NCBI GenBank assembly: GCA_000697335.1
Contig: JNEM01016053.1
Span: forward strand, 1 to 34,844
Source of the DNA: Conidiobolus incongruus B7586
Taxonomy: Eukaryota; Entomophthoromycota; Entomophthoromycetes; Entomophthorales; Conidiobolaceae
Direction of reading: 5' to 3'
Length of the DNA: 34,844 nt
In this document: positions 23,574 through 34,121 of the stretch, piece after piece
How positions within the stretch are numbered: the stretch's first letter is position 1
Layout: each line of letters starts with the position of its first letter
Notes under the pieces: generated by a model
Seen by the model: only the letters and a program-made list of their open reading frames with translations
Told to the model about the DNA's origin: nothing
Databases searched by the model: none
Position numbers and translations under genes: made by a program

Positions 23574-26500
23574 TTAGTGTACAACAGATCTTCCAACACC
23601 ATCAATACCTGCAATTTTAGCCGAAGGGCCAAAGGCATTGTTTTTACCACTCATGAAAGAATCACCGAAGATTGCAAGATTTTGATTATCGGAAGAATCA
23701 GTGTTTTGACCTCCAGTATCTCCTAATCCAAGGATACCGCTACGTCTGACGTGGGAGCTTCCAACACCGCTGATACCACCAATTTCGAGGGATGGGACGA
23801 AGCTATTGTTTTCACCAGTAAGGATGGAATCACCTTTGATAAGTAAGTTTTGATTCTTGGAGCTATCAGTGTTAGTACCCCCAGAATCTCCTAAACCAAA
23901 AAAGCCGCTACGTCTTACGTGGGAGGTACCGACGCCATCAATTCCCGCAATTTTGGCTGAGGGACCAAATTTGTTATTTAGACCACTCATGAAATCATCT
24001 CCGAAAACTGCAATGTTTTGATTTTGAGATTCATCTTTGTTTTGACCCCCAGTATCTCCTAATCCAAGGATACCGCTACGTCTGACGTGGGAGCTTCCAA
24101 CACCGCTGATACCACCAATTTCGAGGGATGGGACGAAGCTATTGTTTTCACCAGTAAGGATGGAATCACCTTTGATAAGTAAGTTTTGATTCTTGGAGCT
24201 ATCAGTGTTAGTACCCCCAGAATCTCCTAAACCAAAAAAGCCGCTACGTCTTACGTGGGAGGTACCGACGCCATCAATTCCCGCAATTTTGGCTGAGGGA
24301 CCAAATTTGTTATTTAGACCACTCATGAAATCATCTCCGAAAACTGCAATGTTTTGATTTTGAGATTCATCTTTGTTTTGACCCCCAGTATCTCCTAATC
24401 CAAGGATACCGCTACGTCTGACGTGGGAGCTTCCAACACCGCTGATACCACCAATTTCGAGGGATGGGACGAAGCTATTGTTTTCACCAGTAAGGATGGA
24501 ATCACCTTTGATAAGTAAGTTTTGATTCTTGGAGCTATCAGTGTTAGTACCCCCAGAATCTCCTAAACCAAAAAAGCCGCTACGTCTTACGTGGGAGGTA
24601 CCGACGCCATCAATTCCCGCAATTTTGGCTGAGGGACCAAATTTGTTATTTAGACCACTCATGAAATCATCTCCGAAAACTGCAATGTTTTGATTTTGAG
24701 ATTCATCTTTGTTTTGACCCCCAGTATCTCCTAATCCAAGGATACCGCTACGTCTGACGTGGGAGCTTCCAACACCGCTGATACCACCAATTTCGAGGGA
24801 TGGGACGAAGCTATTGTTTTCACCAGTAAGGATGGAATCACCTTTGATAAGTAAGTTTTGATTCTTGGAGCTATCAGTGTTAGTACCCCCAGAATCTCCT
24901 AAACCAAAAAAGCCGCTACGTCTTACGTGGGAGGTACCGACGCCATCAATTCCCGCAATTTTGGCTGAGGGACCAAATTTGTTATTTAGACCACTCATGA
25001 AATCATCTCCGAAAACTGCAATGTTTTGATTTTGAGATTCATCTTTGTTTTGACCCCCAGTATCTCCTAATCCAAGGATACCGCTACGTCTGACGTGGGA
25101 GCTTCCAACACCGCTGATACCACCAATTTCGAGGGATGGGACGAAGCTATTGTTTTCACCAGTAAGGATGGAATCACCTTTGATAAGTAAGTTTTGATTC
25201 TTGGAGCTATCAGTGTTAGTACCCCCAGAATCTCCTAAACCAAAAAAGCCGCTACGTCTTACGTGGGAGGTACCGACGCCATCAATTCCCGCAATTTTGG
25301 CTGAGGGACCAAATTTGTTATTTAGACCACTCATGAAATCATCTCCGAAAACTGCAATGTTTTGATTTTGAGATTCATCTTTGTTTTGACCCCCAGTATC
25401 TCCTAATCCAAGGATACCGCTACGTCTGACGTGGGAGCTTCCAACACCGCTGATACCACCAATTTCGAGGGATGGGACGAAGCTATTGTTTTCACCAGTA
25501 AGGATGGAATCACCTTTGATAAGTAAGTTTTGATTCTTGGAGCTATCAGTGTTAGTACCCCCAGAATCTCCTAAACCAAAAAAGCCGCTACGTCTTACGT
25601 GGGAGGTACCGACGCCATCAATTCCCGCAATTTTGGCTGAGGGACCAAATTTGTTATTTAGACCACTCATGAAATCATCTCCGAAAACTGCAATGTTTTG
25701 ATTTTGAGATTCATCTTTGTTTTGACCCCCAGTATCTCCTAATCCAAGGATACCGCTACGTCTGACGTGGGAGCTTCCAACACCGCTGATACCACCAATT
25801 TCGAGGGATGGGACGAAGCTATTGTTTTCACCAGTAAGGATGGAATCACCTTTGATAAGTAAGTTTTGATTCTTGGAGCTATCAGTGTTAGTACCCCCAG
25901 AATCTCCTAAACCAAAAAAGCCGCTACGTCTTACGTGGGAGGTACCGACGCCATCAATTCCCGCAATTTTGGCTGAGGGACCAAATTTGTTATTTAGACC
26001 ACTCATGAAATCATCTCCGAAAACTGCAATGTTTTGATTTTGAGATTCATCTTTGTTTTGACCCCCAGTATCTCCTAATCCAAGGATACCGCTACGTCTG
26101 ACGTGGGAGCTTCCAACACCGCTGATACCACCAATTTCGAGGGATGGGACGAAGCTATTGTTTTCACCAGTAAGGATGGAATCACCTTTGATAAGTAAGT
26201 TTTGATTCTTGGAGCTATCAGTGTTAGTACCCCCAGAATCTCCTAAACCAAAAATGCCGCTACGTCTCATGAGACCAAGACCAGAAATTCCTCCAACCAA
26301 GTTAGATGGGTTGAAGACGTTGCTAGTACCTCCCATGAAATCATCACCAATGGTGGAGATGTGTTGGTTGGAGGATTGGTCAGTATTTTGACCTCCTGAG
26401 TCACCCATTCCCATAATGCCACTACGTCTTACGCGTGAAGTACCAACTCCATCAATTCCACCAGTAGCAGACTTGGGAGCGAAGGTATTCTTCTCACCAC

Positions 26501-27182
26501 TCATGAAACTGTCACCAATAGTATTCAACACTTGATTTAGGGACTCATCTCTGTTTTGGCCTCCGGTATCGCCCAAACCGAAGATTCCGGAACGTTTGAG
26601 GAGTCTAGATGCGGCAATTCCATCAATCCCGCCAGTAGTAGATTCTGGAGCGAATGTGTTATCTTTGCCAGTCATGAAAGTGTCGCCAATTGTATTAATG
26701 ATTTGATTAAGTGATTCATCTCTGTTTTCACCACCAGTATCACCCAATCCGAGAACACCGGAACGTCTCACTCTGTTGAGAGCAATACCATCAATACCAC
26801 CAGTAACAGATTCTGGAGCGAAAGTGTTTTCTTTACCATCCATGAAGCTGTCACCAATGACATTAATAATTTGATTGAGCGATTCATCCCTATTCTGACC
26901 ACCAGTATCACCCAATCCGAGAACACCGGAACGTCTCACTCTGCTGAGGCCAATAGCGTCAATACCGCCAGTAGCAGACTTGGCAGCAAAAGTATTTTTC
27001 TCGCCGCTCATGAAACTGTCACCAATAGTATTCAACACTTGATTTAGGGACTCATCTCTGTTTTGACCTCCAGTATCGCCCATACCGAAAATTCCCGAAC
27101 GTTTTTCTAAGGAGGGTAAGGCAAGAGAGGATTGGGTGAGGAGGGCGATAACGAAACATTGGATTAAACTCAAGTTAGTCAT
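23574..27182 (-). CDS. Secreted Kex2-type repeat precursor with 21 modules
   Basis: The product (1202 residues, single exon) looks like a secreted polyprotein cut by a Kex2-like protease in the late Golgi. The ATG at 27182 opens a signal peptide (MTNLSLIQCFVIALLTQSSLA), followed by LPSLEKR. Then come 21 modules of 54-57 residues; all but the last end in a dibasic site (RVRR, HVRR, LLKR or LMRR), and each starts SG[IVF]xG[LM]GD. Shared core positions are GD[TS]GGxNxDxS, NQ, GD about ten residues later, NxF and GI near the end. From module 6, two types alternate: B (SGFFGLGDSGGTNTDSSKNQ) and A (SGILGLGDTGGQNKDESQNQ), each 56 residues. The mature modules have no cysteine. The Asn/Gln/Gly pattern could suit beta-solenoid or amyloid-like assembly, but that is inference. 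The layout resembles fungal Kex2-processed repeat proteins such as Ustilago Rep1 and alpha-factor precursors; I recognise no sequence family. The open frame extends five codons upstream to a GTG, which I reject as start. Confidence 0.8.
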   Translation of the reverse strand: MTNLSLIQCFVIALLTQSSLALPSLEKRSGIFGMGDTGGQNRDESLNQVLNTIGDSFMSGEKNTFAAKSATGGIDAIGLSRVRRSGVLGLGDTGGQNRDESLNQIINVIGDSFMDGKENTFAPESVTGGIDGIALNRVRRSGVLGLGDTGGENRDESLNQIINTIGDTFMTGKDNTFAPESTTGGIDGIAASRLLKRSGIFGLGDTGGQNRDESLNQVLNTIGDSFMSGEKNTFAPKSATGGIDGVGTSRVRRSGIMGMGDSGGQNTDQSSNQHISTIGDDFMGGTSNVFNPSNLVGGISGLGLMRRSGIFGLGDSGGTNTDSSKNQNLLIKGDSILTGENNSFVPSLEIGGISGVGSSHVRRSGILGLGDTGGQNKDESQNQNIAVFGDDFMSGLNNKFGPSAKIAGIDGVGTSHVRRSGFFGLGDSGGTNTDSSKNQNLLIKGDSILTGENNSFVPSLEIGGISGVGSSHVRRSGILGLGDTGGQNKDESQNQNIAVFGDDFMSGLNNKFGPSAKIAGIDGVGTSHVRRSGFFGLGDSGGTNTDSSKNQNLLIKGDSILTGENNSFVPSLEIGGISGVGSSHVRRSGILGLGDTGGQNKDESQNQNIAVFGDDFMSGLNNKFGPSAKIAGIDGVGTSHVRRSGFFGLGDSGGTNTDSSKNQNLLIKGDSILTGENNSFVPSLEIGGISGVGSSHVRRSGILGLGDTGGQNKDESQNQNIAVFGDDFMSGLNNKFGPSAKIAGIDGVGTSHVRRSGFFGLGDSGGTNTDSSKNQNLLIKGDSILTGENNSFVPSLEIGGISGVGSSHVRRSGILGLGDTGGQNKDESQNQNIAVFGDDFMSGLNNKFGPSAKIAGIDGVGTSHVRRSGFFGLGDSGGTNTDSSKNQNLLIKGDSILTGENNSFVPSLEIGGISGVGSSHVRRSGILGLGDTGGQNKDESQNQNIAVFGDDFMSGLNNKFGPSAKIAGIDGVGTSHVRRSGFFGLGDSGGTNTDSSKNQNLLIKGDSILTGENNSFVPSLEIGGISGVGSSHVRRSGILGLGDTGGQNKDESQNQNIAVFGDDFMSGLNNKFGPSAKIAGIDGVGTSHVRRSGFFGLGDSGGTNTDSSKNQNLLIKGDSILTGENNSFVPSLEIGGISGVGSSHVRRSGILGLGDTGGQNTDSSDNQNLAIFGDSFMSGKNNAFGPSAKIAGIDGVGRSVVH
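23742..26261 (-). repeat. 336-bp tandem array coding for modules 6-20
   Basis: Seven and a half copies of a 336-bp unit, each coding one A and one B module (112 residues), lie head to tail. Copies compared by eye (for example 23761-24060 with 25441-25740) are identical, including silent positions. The array starts at module 6, which differs from later B modules at SGIF versus SGFF. The last module of the protein (23577-23741) is a diverged A type, and modules 1-5 (26262-27098) are more diverged. This indicates recent expansion or homogenisation by unequal crossing-over or gene conversion, so copy number probably varies between strains. Confidence 0.9.
26262..27098 (-). repeat. Diverged N-terminal modules 1-5 of the repeat precursor
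   Basis: Five modules of 56, 56, 57, 56 and 54 residues keep the GDTGGxNRDESLNQ-type core but differ from each other and from the downstream array. Modules 1-4 form one subfamily (NRDESLNQ, TFA, GGID), with modules 1 and 4 closest to each other. Module 5 (NTDQSSNQ, LMRR end) is intermediate towards the A/B type. Confidence 0.85.
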
Positions 27183-28364
27183 TTTAATAACAAACACAAT
27201 AATTAAGAGGTTTTATAAATATCAAATCTTGAGATCTAATTATAATTTAGTTTTTGAAATTCGCGACTAATATTAGAGGCGGTTAATATATAAGAGGATA
27301 TAGTAAAATAGGATAATGATTCTACTAAGTTCTTTAGCTAGGTATATATACAAATTGACATGCTTTCGTAGGTTATGATTGAAAAAAAGATCAAACAGTC
27401 GGATGATTAAAAAATTTCTAGGTTGAGTTTATCAAACTTCAGACTTGAATCGTTAAATTTCCTACTTAGTAGTGACAATTCGATTGAATATAATTGATCG
27501 CTTATAATTTATATTTATATGGATAAAATAAAAATTATCAAACATTATTAATTTGTATTAAGTCTACTTTATTTTTAAATTATTAGAATTACAATGATAT
27601 ATTTTATTTGTGATATTTTGATTGATATAATTTTATTTGAAAATTGTGACTATTAATTTAAAAGGACAAATAGTTAATCAAACTTAAAATTAATATTATT
27701 ACTAATATAGTTTTGATAAATTACTAAATGCAAACTATTTAAAACATCTAACACTTGTTGATATTATTTAATAATTAATATATTAACATTATTTTTTTAT
27801 CTAATAATTCAACTGATGTAAGATGATCTAAGATAAATATTTTATCGGTTAGCAAATTTCCTAATTAGGTAATTCAAATTGGAGTCCTACAGCTCCATTT
27901 AGTAACTTATCATGAATTTCAAATCAAATTTACCAAATTTGTAGAGAAAAATTCTTAACAGAAAATTCAAAAAATTTGAATCTCAGGAATTTAATTAGGT
28001 TAACCCATGTCAAATAAGTGCAAATAATTCATACAAATTAGCTATAAATGCTTTTTTAAGGGATATTAGCATGATTAAAATTTTATTATTGAAAAATATT
28101 TAGAACAAAAGAACTTAAATTTGGATAAAAATTTAACCAGAATTAAATGATCATAGAATACTTTTGACCCCAATTGAAAATCATCTCCACACTAGAAATT
28201 TTTGTACGGATGGCAAGAATTGTCCCCAATGGAATTGATAACGAATTGAGTAATACATCATACTTTCCAAGACTATTAGGTAAATTGGACTATAAATTTT
28301 TTCTATAAATATGATCTTGATGCCAATTTTACTATGAATTTGGAACTCTAGCAAAAAAAATATA
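27183..28364. promoter_or_regulatory. Divergent intergenic region between repeat precursor and CFEM-like gene
   Basis: This 1.18-kb region separates two divergent genes that both code for secreted proteins. It must hold both promoters. TATAAAT (28291) and TATAAATA (28304) lie 74 and 61 nt before the CFEM-like ATG. A 32-codon ATG-led frame at 28210-28308 (MARIVPNGIDNELSNTSYF...) is GC-richer than its flanks; it could be an upstream ORF or a gene scrap. The minus-strand frame at 28181-28390 overlaps the CFEM-like start and looks like chance. Confidence 0.45.
27211..27217 (-). promoter_or_regulatory. Possible TATA box of the repeat precursor gene
   Basis: On the minus strand TATAAAA lies about 30 nt before the ATG at 27182. 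If it is the true TATA box, the leader would be very short; a more distant element may be used instead. Confidence 0.3.
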
Positions 28365-28895
28365 ATGAAAATAATAGTACAATTAATCATATTTATATTT
28401 CAAATACAATGGACAATGGCGCAGTCGTGCTTCTCCTACGATCTCGTAGAAGAATGCATCAGTGCCATACGCATGAATATACAAAGATGTCCAGCTGGGG
28501 ACTTCAGCTGTAGGTGTAATATATCCAGAGGATTCAACAGTTGTTTGGGTACAGGGCCCCACTGTGCTTCGGAGTCTTCAGGACTCGATTTATTACGAAT
28601 GACTGAGACAGAAACTCAGAGTTACTGTAATGCTAACGCCCAAATTGTCCGCCAGAATGCTGGTGTAGTTTCCGTTGAACCTAATAGTCCGACGCCAGTA
28701 TTTCCAATATTAGCCCAAATTCCAATGGCTACGGATCCTTCATCATCTGGAAGTCTGCCACCCCATATTATGAATAGAAATTCTATAACTCGATTACCAT
28801 TGTATAGTGGTAGTAACAAATTAGAATTATCTAGTAATTTAATAGTTTTTAATATTTTATTGCTGATAATTGGTATTATCACAAATATAATATAA
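28365..28895 (+). CDS. Secreted GPI-anchored CFEM-like eight-cysteine protein
   Basis: CFEM proteins are fungal cell-surface proteins, some of which bind haem. This single-exon product has 176 residues. A hydrophobic signal peptide (MKIIVQLIIFIFQIQWTMAQ) is followed at once by a domain with eight cysteines: C22, C31, C42, C49, C51, C60, C67 and C88. The motif CPAGDFSCRC (42-51) matches the CFEM C-x3-D-x2-C-x-C core, where the Asp (D46) is the haem ligand in studied members. Spacings at the first and last pairs (x8, x6, x20) differ from the strict consensus, so I call it CFEM-like. After a Pro/Ser-rich spacer (about 104-150) it ends in a hydrophobic tail (about 159-176) preceded by small residues (SGSNKLELSSN), as in GPI signals. 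It diverges from the repeat precursor gene. Another small Cys-rich surface family cannot be excluded. Confidence 0.6.
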   Translation: MKIIVQLIIFIFQIQWTMAQSCFSYDLVEECISAIRMNIQRCPAGDFSCRCNISRGFNSCLGTGPHCASESSGLDLLRMTETETQSYCNANAQIVRQNAGVVSVEPNSPTPVFPILAQIPMATDPSSSGSLPPHIMNRNSITRLPLYSGSNKLELSSNLIVFNILLLIIGIITNII

Positions 28896-31800
28896 AAATA
28901 GTTTTTTTAAAATTTAAATTTATAATAATAATCGGAGATTAATTAATATATAAAAAATAAAAGATTTTAGTCTTTAAAATTCAATTAATAAATAAAATTA
29001 GCTAAATTTTTTAGTTTATTGCTAAATGATATGATAATCGAATATAGCACAAGTAATATTTTATTAATTTAAAATAATATATCAAATAATTATAACAAAG
29101 TAGATAATTTAATATACAAATCGATTTTACTTTATTATATATTTATAAATAAAATCGAACGAATATAAGACTGATTCTTTAATTTTAATATTATATAATT
29201 ATTTGAAATCATAGGTCTTTATGAAACATGATATTTTCAGTTTAGACTCAGTAATAATATTTCATTTCAAAAATCTTTTTTTCCCAAAATTACTAATTGA
29301 TACCTTTTCTAGACAATATACAATATTGATTTATTAATATCTATACATTGAAAATGAGTACTTTAAATATCAATAATCAAGCAATGTTTCTAAAAAACAA
29401 GTTATTTGCAATATTATTCATAATTAATTGATATATAAAATTATTTAATAATAATGAAAATAATGAATAATTTAATTAATTCAAATTCCATTTCAGTCAT
29501 ATAATTTTCAAAAATATTATTTAAAAGAATTTTTTAATTTATATAATCATTTAATCATTATAATAATAAGCAAAAGAAATTTTTCTTAGAATATATTGTA
29601 AGAATTCAAAAAAAATTAATATAATTTCTGGAAACCTTTTTATTAATCATATTTTTACAAACAGTAATTATGAAAAAAATTAAAATTGGCAAAATATTGA
29701 ATCAATTTATATTAACAATTATAAAGTTCACACTAATAATTTTTTTAAGAATAATCTTTTATTAATAATATTTCGACTCCATTTGTAATATATGGTAGAG
29801 TTTTAGTTGCTTTCTTATTACTATTTTGTTATGATTCATTTAAATAAGATCTGAACTCATCTGATCATTATTATTTTATTCTTGTTAGAGATATATACTC
29901 ATTCTAATTTGAATATTACAAATGAATAATAGTTTAATATGATTATATATGAGCTCTAATTGATAATAGTTAATATCAAGGTAATAAAGGGATATTTTGA
30001 GTTATTAATTACGAGTGACATATATCATTTTACAATTGATTGAATAATATTCATTAGCTTCATGACAAGGTATTGTAATTGCATTAATGGCTATAAATTA
30101 TACTGGTCATCAATATATTGAATATAAATATAAAAACATTTACTTCCAAGATAGATATTTGATATTAATTGATATCAGAATCAAATCTGTGCTATAAAAT
30201 TATACTCAACTTCATTACAATTGAGTTGAAAATATCAAGTAAACATATCAACAATTTTTTCCAAAAATATAGACTTTTTGTCTCAAAATAATTTTAGCAA
30301 TAAAGCTATAAAATATGATTTGGAACCCATGTCTAAACCAAAAATTCTAATAAAATTATATGGAGTTCAGAATGAGTATATTTTACTAATTATTTCAAAC
30401 ATTAGCAATTTAATAAATTATTAAGATATTTAACAATGTTTTTTGTATCATTCATGATTACACTTTTATTGGAATCAGTTTAATTTCATATTTACATAAT
30501 TTGAAATAGAACTTTTGTACTTATTTAAATTCACTTATTATTAAAATTTTAATCTTTAGCTTTATATTCAAATAAATTAGATCATGACAATCTGAAAATA
30601 TAATTTAATTTGTTGAAAAAATCTTAAATTTTTATATACTGTAATAAAAATAAGTGTAATTAAATAAATATATATATTAAATACATTAAAATCACTGATA
30701 CTTTCATTTAATATTATAATGATTTTTATTTTAATTACTCTTAGTAATTAGTTTAAAATCATATTATTTCGTTAAAGGAAATTTAAAAATGTATATTGGA
30801 ATTTTGATGAGTAAATTTAAAGTTGAAAAATATCTATTTGATACAATTATAATAGAATTTGTCATTAAAGTGTATTGATTATATTCAATTAATATAGTAT
30901 GACTAGTTGATTTTTGAACTTATATAAAGATTTCATATTGTTATATTAATTTGACAAATACATAATTATAATGGTTAATTTATAAATGTAATAGTATTAT
31001 CTTTTGGATATGGCTTTAAATTATATATTCATTAAGGTAATTGGAAAACATCTAATATTTGAAATTTGTATAAATTTGATATTATGTAATTATAGCAAAT
31101 AATTAAAAAATATGTATTAATATTTCAATTATAAATCATTTATTCCTAATCACCAAGGTTAGAAAGTATTATAAATTATTGAATTTAAGAATAAATTATA
31201 TATAATAATTAACATTAATTATAGTATATTTTCAAGTAAATTTACGACTCAATTTTAAATTCTTCAAAAAATTTTTCGAATAGGAGAATATATTTAAAAG
31301 ATTAGTATATATAACACCATAGAAGACGTTACTATTAATTCCACAGATCTATGATAGAAATATCAATACAAATTTTAATAATAATTTTATCTAAAAATTG
31401 AAAATAATACGTTAAAGTTATTAAGATTTTATTAATATTAATAGTGTCAACTGTAAATAATATTAAATATATTTCACTTAATATAGAATCATTTACAGGT
31501 AGCAACTTTTTAAAAAATTATAATTGTTTTAATAACTTAGAATGAGTATTTAAAGATAATATACAATTTGAAAAATTTCAGCTACTTATATTATTATTTT
31601 AATATATTAAGAATAATAAGCTTAGCATCAATTAAAAGAATTTATAATAAGTATTAATAAAAGTATCAAAACTAAATAATCATAAATCTTGCTATTAAAT
31701 ACGAAACAAAAAGTTTCATTATATTGAAATAAAGATGAGAAATATAGGTATTAACAAAATAGCCAAATTTAAATTATTGATAATCAATTTGTTTATTCAA

Positions 31801-33132
31801 AAGTAAATATCATATTTACGAGAAAATAGTGATTTTTAAGAAGGACCTAGGCGGATATTTTCAACGTTTCGATTCATTTTATATATTATTCTAATAAATT
31901 AGAATAGCTATATGTAGAATTGATGTTAATTTTTAACAAAATAACTCCACTCAATAATTTATTCAAAGTTCATGATATTATTTTTATTGGAAAAATTTTT
32001 ATTAGAGTTTTTACCAATTAAAAATTTCAAAATTTGTTTTTCTCAGATAATGATGATACACACTTTTTATATAATAACCAAATATGAACAAGGTAATAGT
32101 TATATATTATAATTATTGAGTTTCAATATTTACTCTCAATTCTTCAAAATTTATTTATAAACATTTATAAAAATCAATGAACATAAGATAATATTAGAAT
32201 TTTTGGGATCTCATGCTTAAAGATTTTGATTATTTGCAGCTTGGATTAATTTCTAATCAATAATTAAGTCCTTAATGTATTCCAAATTATTTTAGTTGGC
32301 AAAATCGAACATTATTATATTATTATAGTATAATATTTTATTGCTGTTGTACGATTTTATAATGGTAATGATATTCGAGTTTTATCTAGTGAGTAGAAAT
32401 TATTTCAATCAACTTTTTTAGTTCAGATATCTTATAGATATAATTATTTTATTAATAATTCTTTTTAATATTTTAATAATATTGAAATGAATATTAAAAA
32501 AAAATAATTAATTGTATATTGGTGTTTATTAAGTTTTAAAAGAATTTTGAATATTTTTTGAGTTTAATTAAAATTTAATAATTTGTCAAATTGAAAAAAT
32601 AATATATTTATTATTAATGATTTTCATTGAAAAAAATTAAAAGAAAATAATTATTCAAAAAACTACTAAGTTTTAAATTTATAAAATAATTTAATAAAAT
32701 ATATAATTTAACACTCAAGTTTATTGTTTAGAAATGAACTATTATTTGTAAAATGTAATGATAAAAACATTTTTATTAATTCGAGCATTCTATATGATAT
32801 ATTTTAAATTTGTATAGATACATAATTTAAAAGAATCTAGATATTCCAATTTACGTGTAGTTGATTCATAATATAGATATATTACAGAAAAATTTGATAA
32901 AATAAATTTTGAATGATCAAGGGATTTGTATTTAATATTAAAAATTAAAAATTAAATAAATATAAAATGTATATAAAATTAGAGAAATTAGAATTAGAAA
33001 AAAAATAAATATATAGTTATTTAAAAATAATAGTAACAATGTGATAAATAAAAAAGATATTAATGGAAATAAAATTGTATAAATAATTAAAGTAACTATA
33101 TTCATTTGTTTAAAAATAGGGAACGTGATTAA
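28896..33132. other. AT-rich intergenic region
   Basis: About 4.2 kb of very low-GC DNA without any open frame, RNA or repeat family I can support. A tiny GC-richer spot near 31840-31870 (GAAGGACCTAGGCGGATATTTTC) stands alone. The end of the CFEM-like transcript lies at its left edge. Confidence 0.6.
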
Positions 33133-33216
33133 CCGACTATAGCTCAGTTGGTAGAGCGGGAGACTGTAGTTTAAGCTGTAATCTCTAGGTCACTGGTTCA
33201 ATTCCGGTTGGTCGGA
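33133..33216 (+). tRNA. tRNA-Tyr (GUA) with 11-nt intron
   Basis: A full cloverleaf can be drawn. The acceptor stem CCGACTA pairs with TGGTCGG (one G-T pair), the D arm is GCTC-AGTTGGTA-GAGC, the anticodon stem GGAGA pairs with TCTCT, and the T arm is ACTGG-TTCAATT-CCGGT. The anticodon GTA lies at 33166-33168. An 11-nt intron (33170-33180) sits one base after the anticodon, the canonical place. The first pair C1-G72 and discriminator A73 (33216) are identity elements of eukaryotic tRNA-Tyr, which also usually carries an intron. The mature length is 73 nt before CCA is added. Confidence 0.95.
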
Positions 33217-33234
33217 TAATTGGTTATTTAATAG

Positions 33235-33238
33235 TTTT
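33235..33238 (+). terminator. RNA polymerase III terminator of tRNA-Tyr
   Basis: The first run of four T residues after the tRNA lies 18 nt past its end, as expected for Pol III termination. Confidence 0.55.
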
Positions 33239-34025
33239 ATCACATTCAATTATTATAATTTTTTCTATTTTTCCACATTTTTCATTTTATACCTTAATTT
33301 TCTTATTAACAAATTTTTCATACATAATTTCACTTTTTTTCTTATTTCACAATTCATAAAAATATATATTTCTAAAATATTCAAATTTTATCAATAACTA
33401 AAATATTAATATTTTATATAAATAATGTTAGTTACATTATAAATTGATACTATAGTTATATTTAAAATATTTAATCTTTCCAAAAATTCTCAATCACCAG
33501 CACAGACCTTTGGCTCTAAAAAAAGAAATCGAAAACTATTAGCCAATATGAATTGTTAAATTTCAATATCAAAAACAGTATGGACAAAACTCTAATGAAT
33601 TTCCATAAGAAATTTTCCTAATATAGTATATCATTACTATAAAAGTATTTTTTTGATATAATTATTTTTCTTAATATAGTAAACCAACTGCCTTCACCAT
33701 TGTAACATGTGATAGTAAAATTTTTAGCTATAATTGTTTTTATAATTTTTAAAGAATTATCACCAATTATTTCGTATATTAGTTCAAAGTTAACTTAAAA
33801 ACTTTAACAAATAATATCATTATAATGATGTAATTACCTTATTTATCATAAAAACCAAGTCTTAAATCAATCTGTATTATGACAATATCAACCAATCATC
33901 ATCCCCAATTGAAAAGCCAACTTAAAGATGAATAAGGAAATTAAAACTGGCTTAGTAATAATTTTCAATGAATGAAATCATTTCAACTTTTCAATTAATT
34001 TTTGAAATTAAACTTAAATTATAAT

Positions 34026-34039
34026 AGTTGACGTCAACT
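34026..34039. promoter_or_regulatory. 14-bp palindrome with CRE core (bZIP-type site)
   Basis: AGTTGACGTCAACT is a perfect 14-bp palindrome around TGACGTCA, the CRE/ATF site bound by bZIP dimers in fungi and animals. No confident gene starts nearby, so its target is unknown. Confidence 0.4.
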
Positions 34040-34121
34040 TTGTAATCAATGTTGATTATTAGTAGTTTCTATTGGTTAATCTTAATTTTTAACAGTATAT
34101 GATCATTGCAGGGCTAGTTAT

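Noticed and set aside
23742-26261. CRISPR-like or satellite repeat array
   Set aside because: The 336-bp repeats are an exact multiple of three and stay in one long open frame with a signal peptide, so they are coding tandem modules.
26209-26391. Plus-strand 60-codon frame across modules 5-6
   Set aside because: Antisense to the repeat precursor, with no independent start context or family.
27183-27197. Extended start of the repeat precursor five codons upstream
   Set aside because: The upstream codon is GTG, and the ATG at 27182 gives a normal signal peptide directly; nuclear genes rarely start with GTG.
28181-28390. Minus-strand 69-codon frame with a hydrophobic start
   Set aside because: It overlaps the signal-peptide region of the CFEM-like gene in antisense; hydrophobic A/T-rich codons on both strands explain it.
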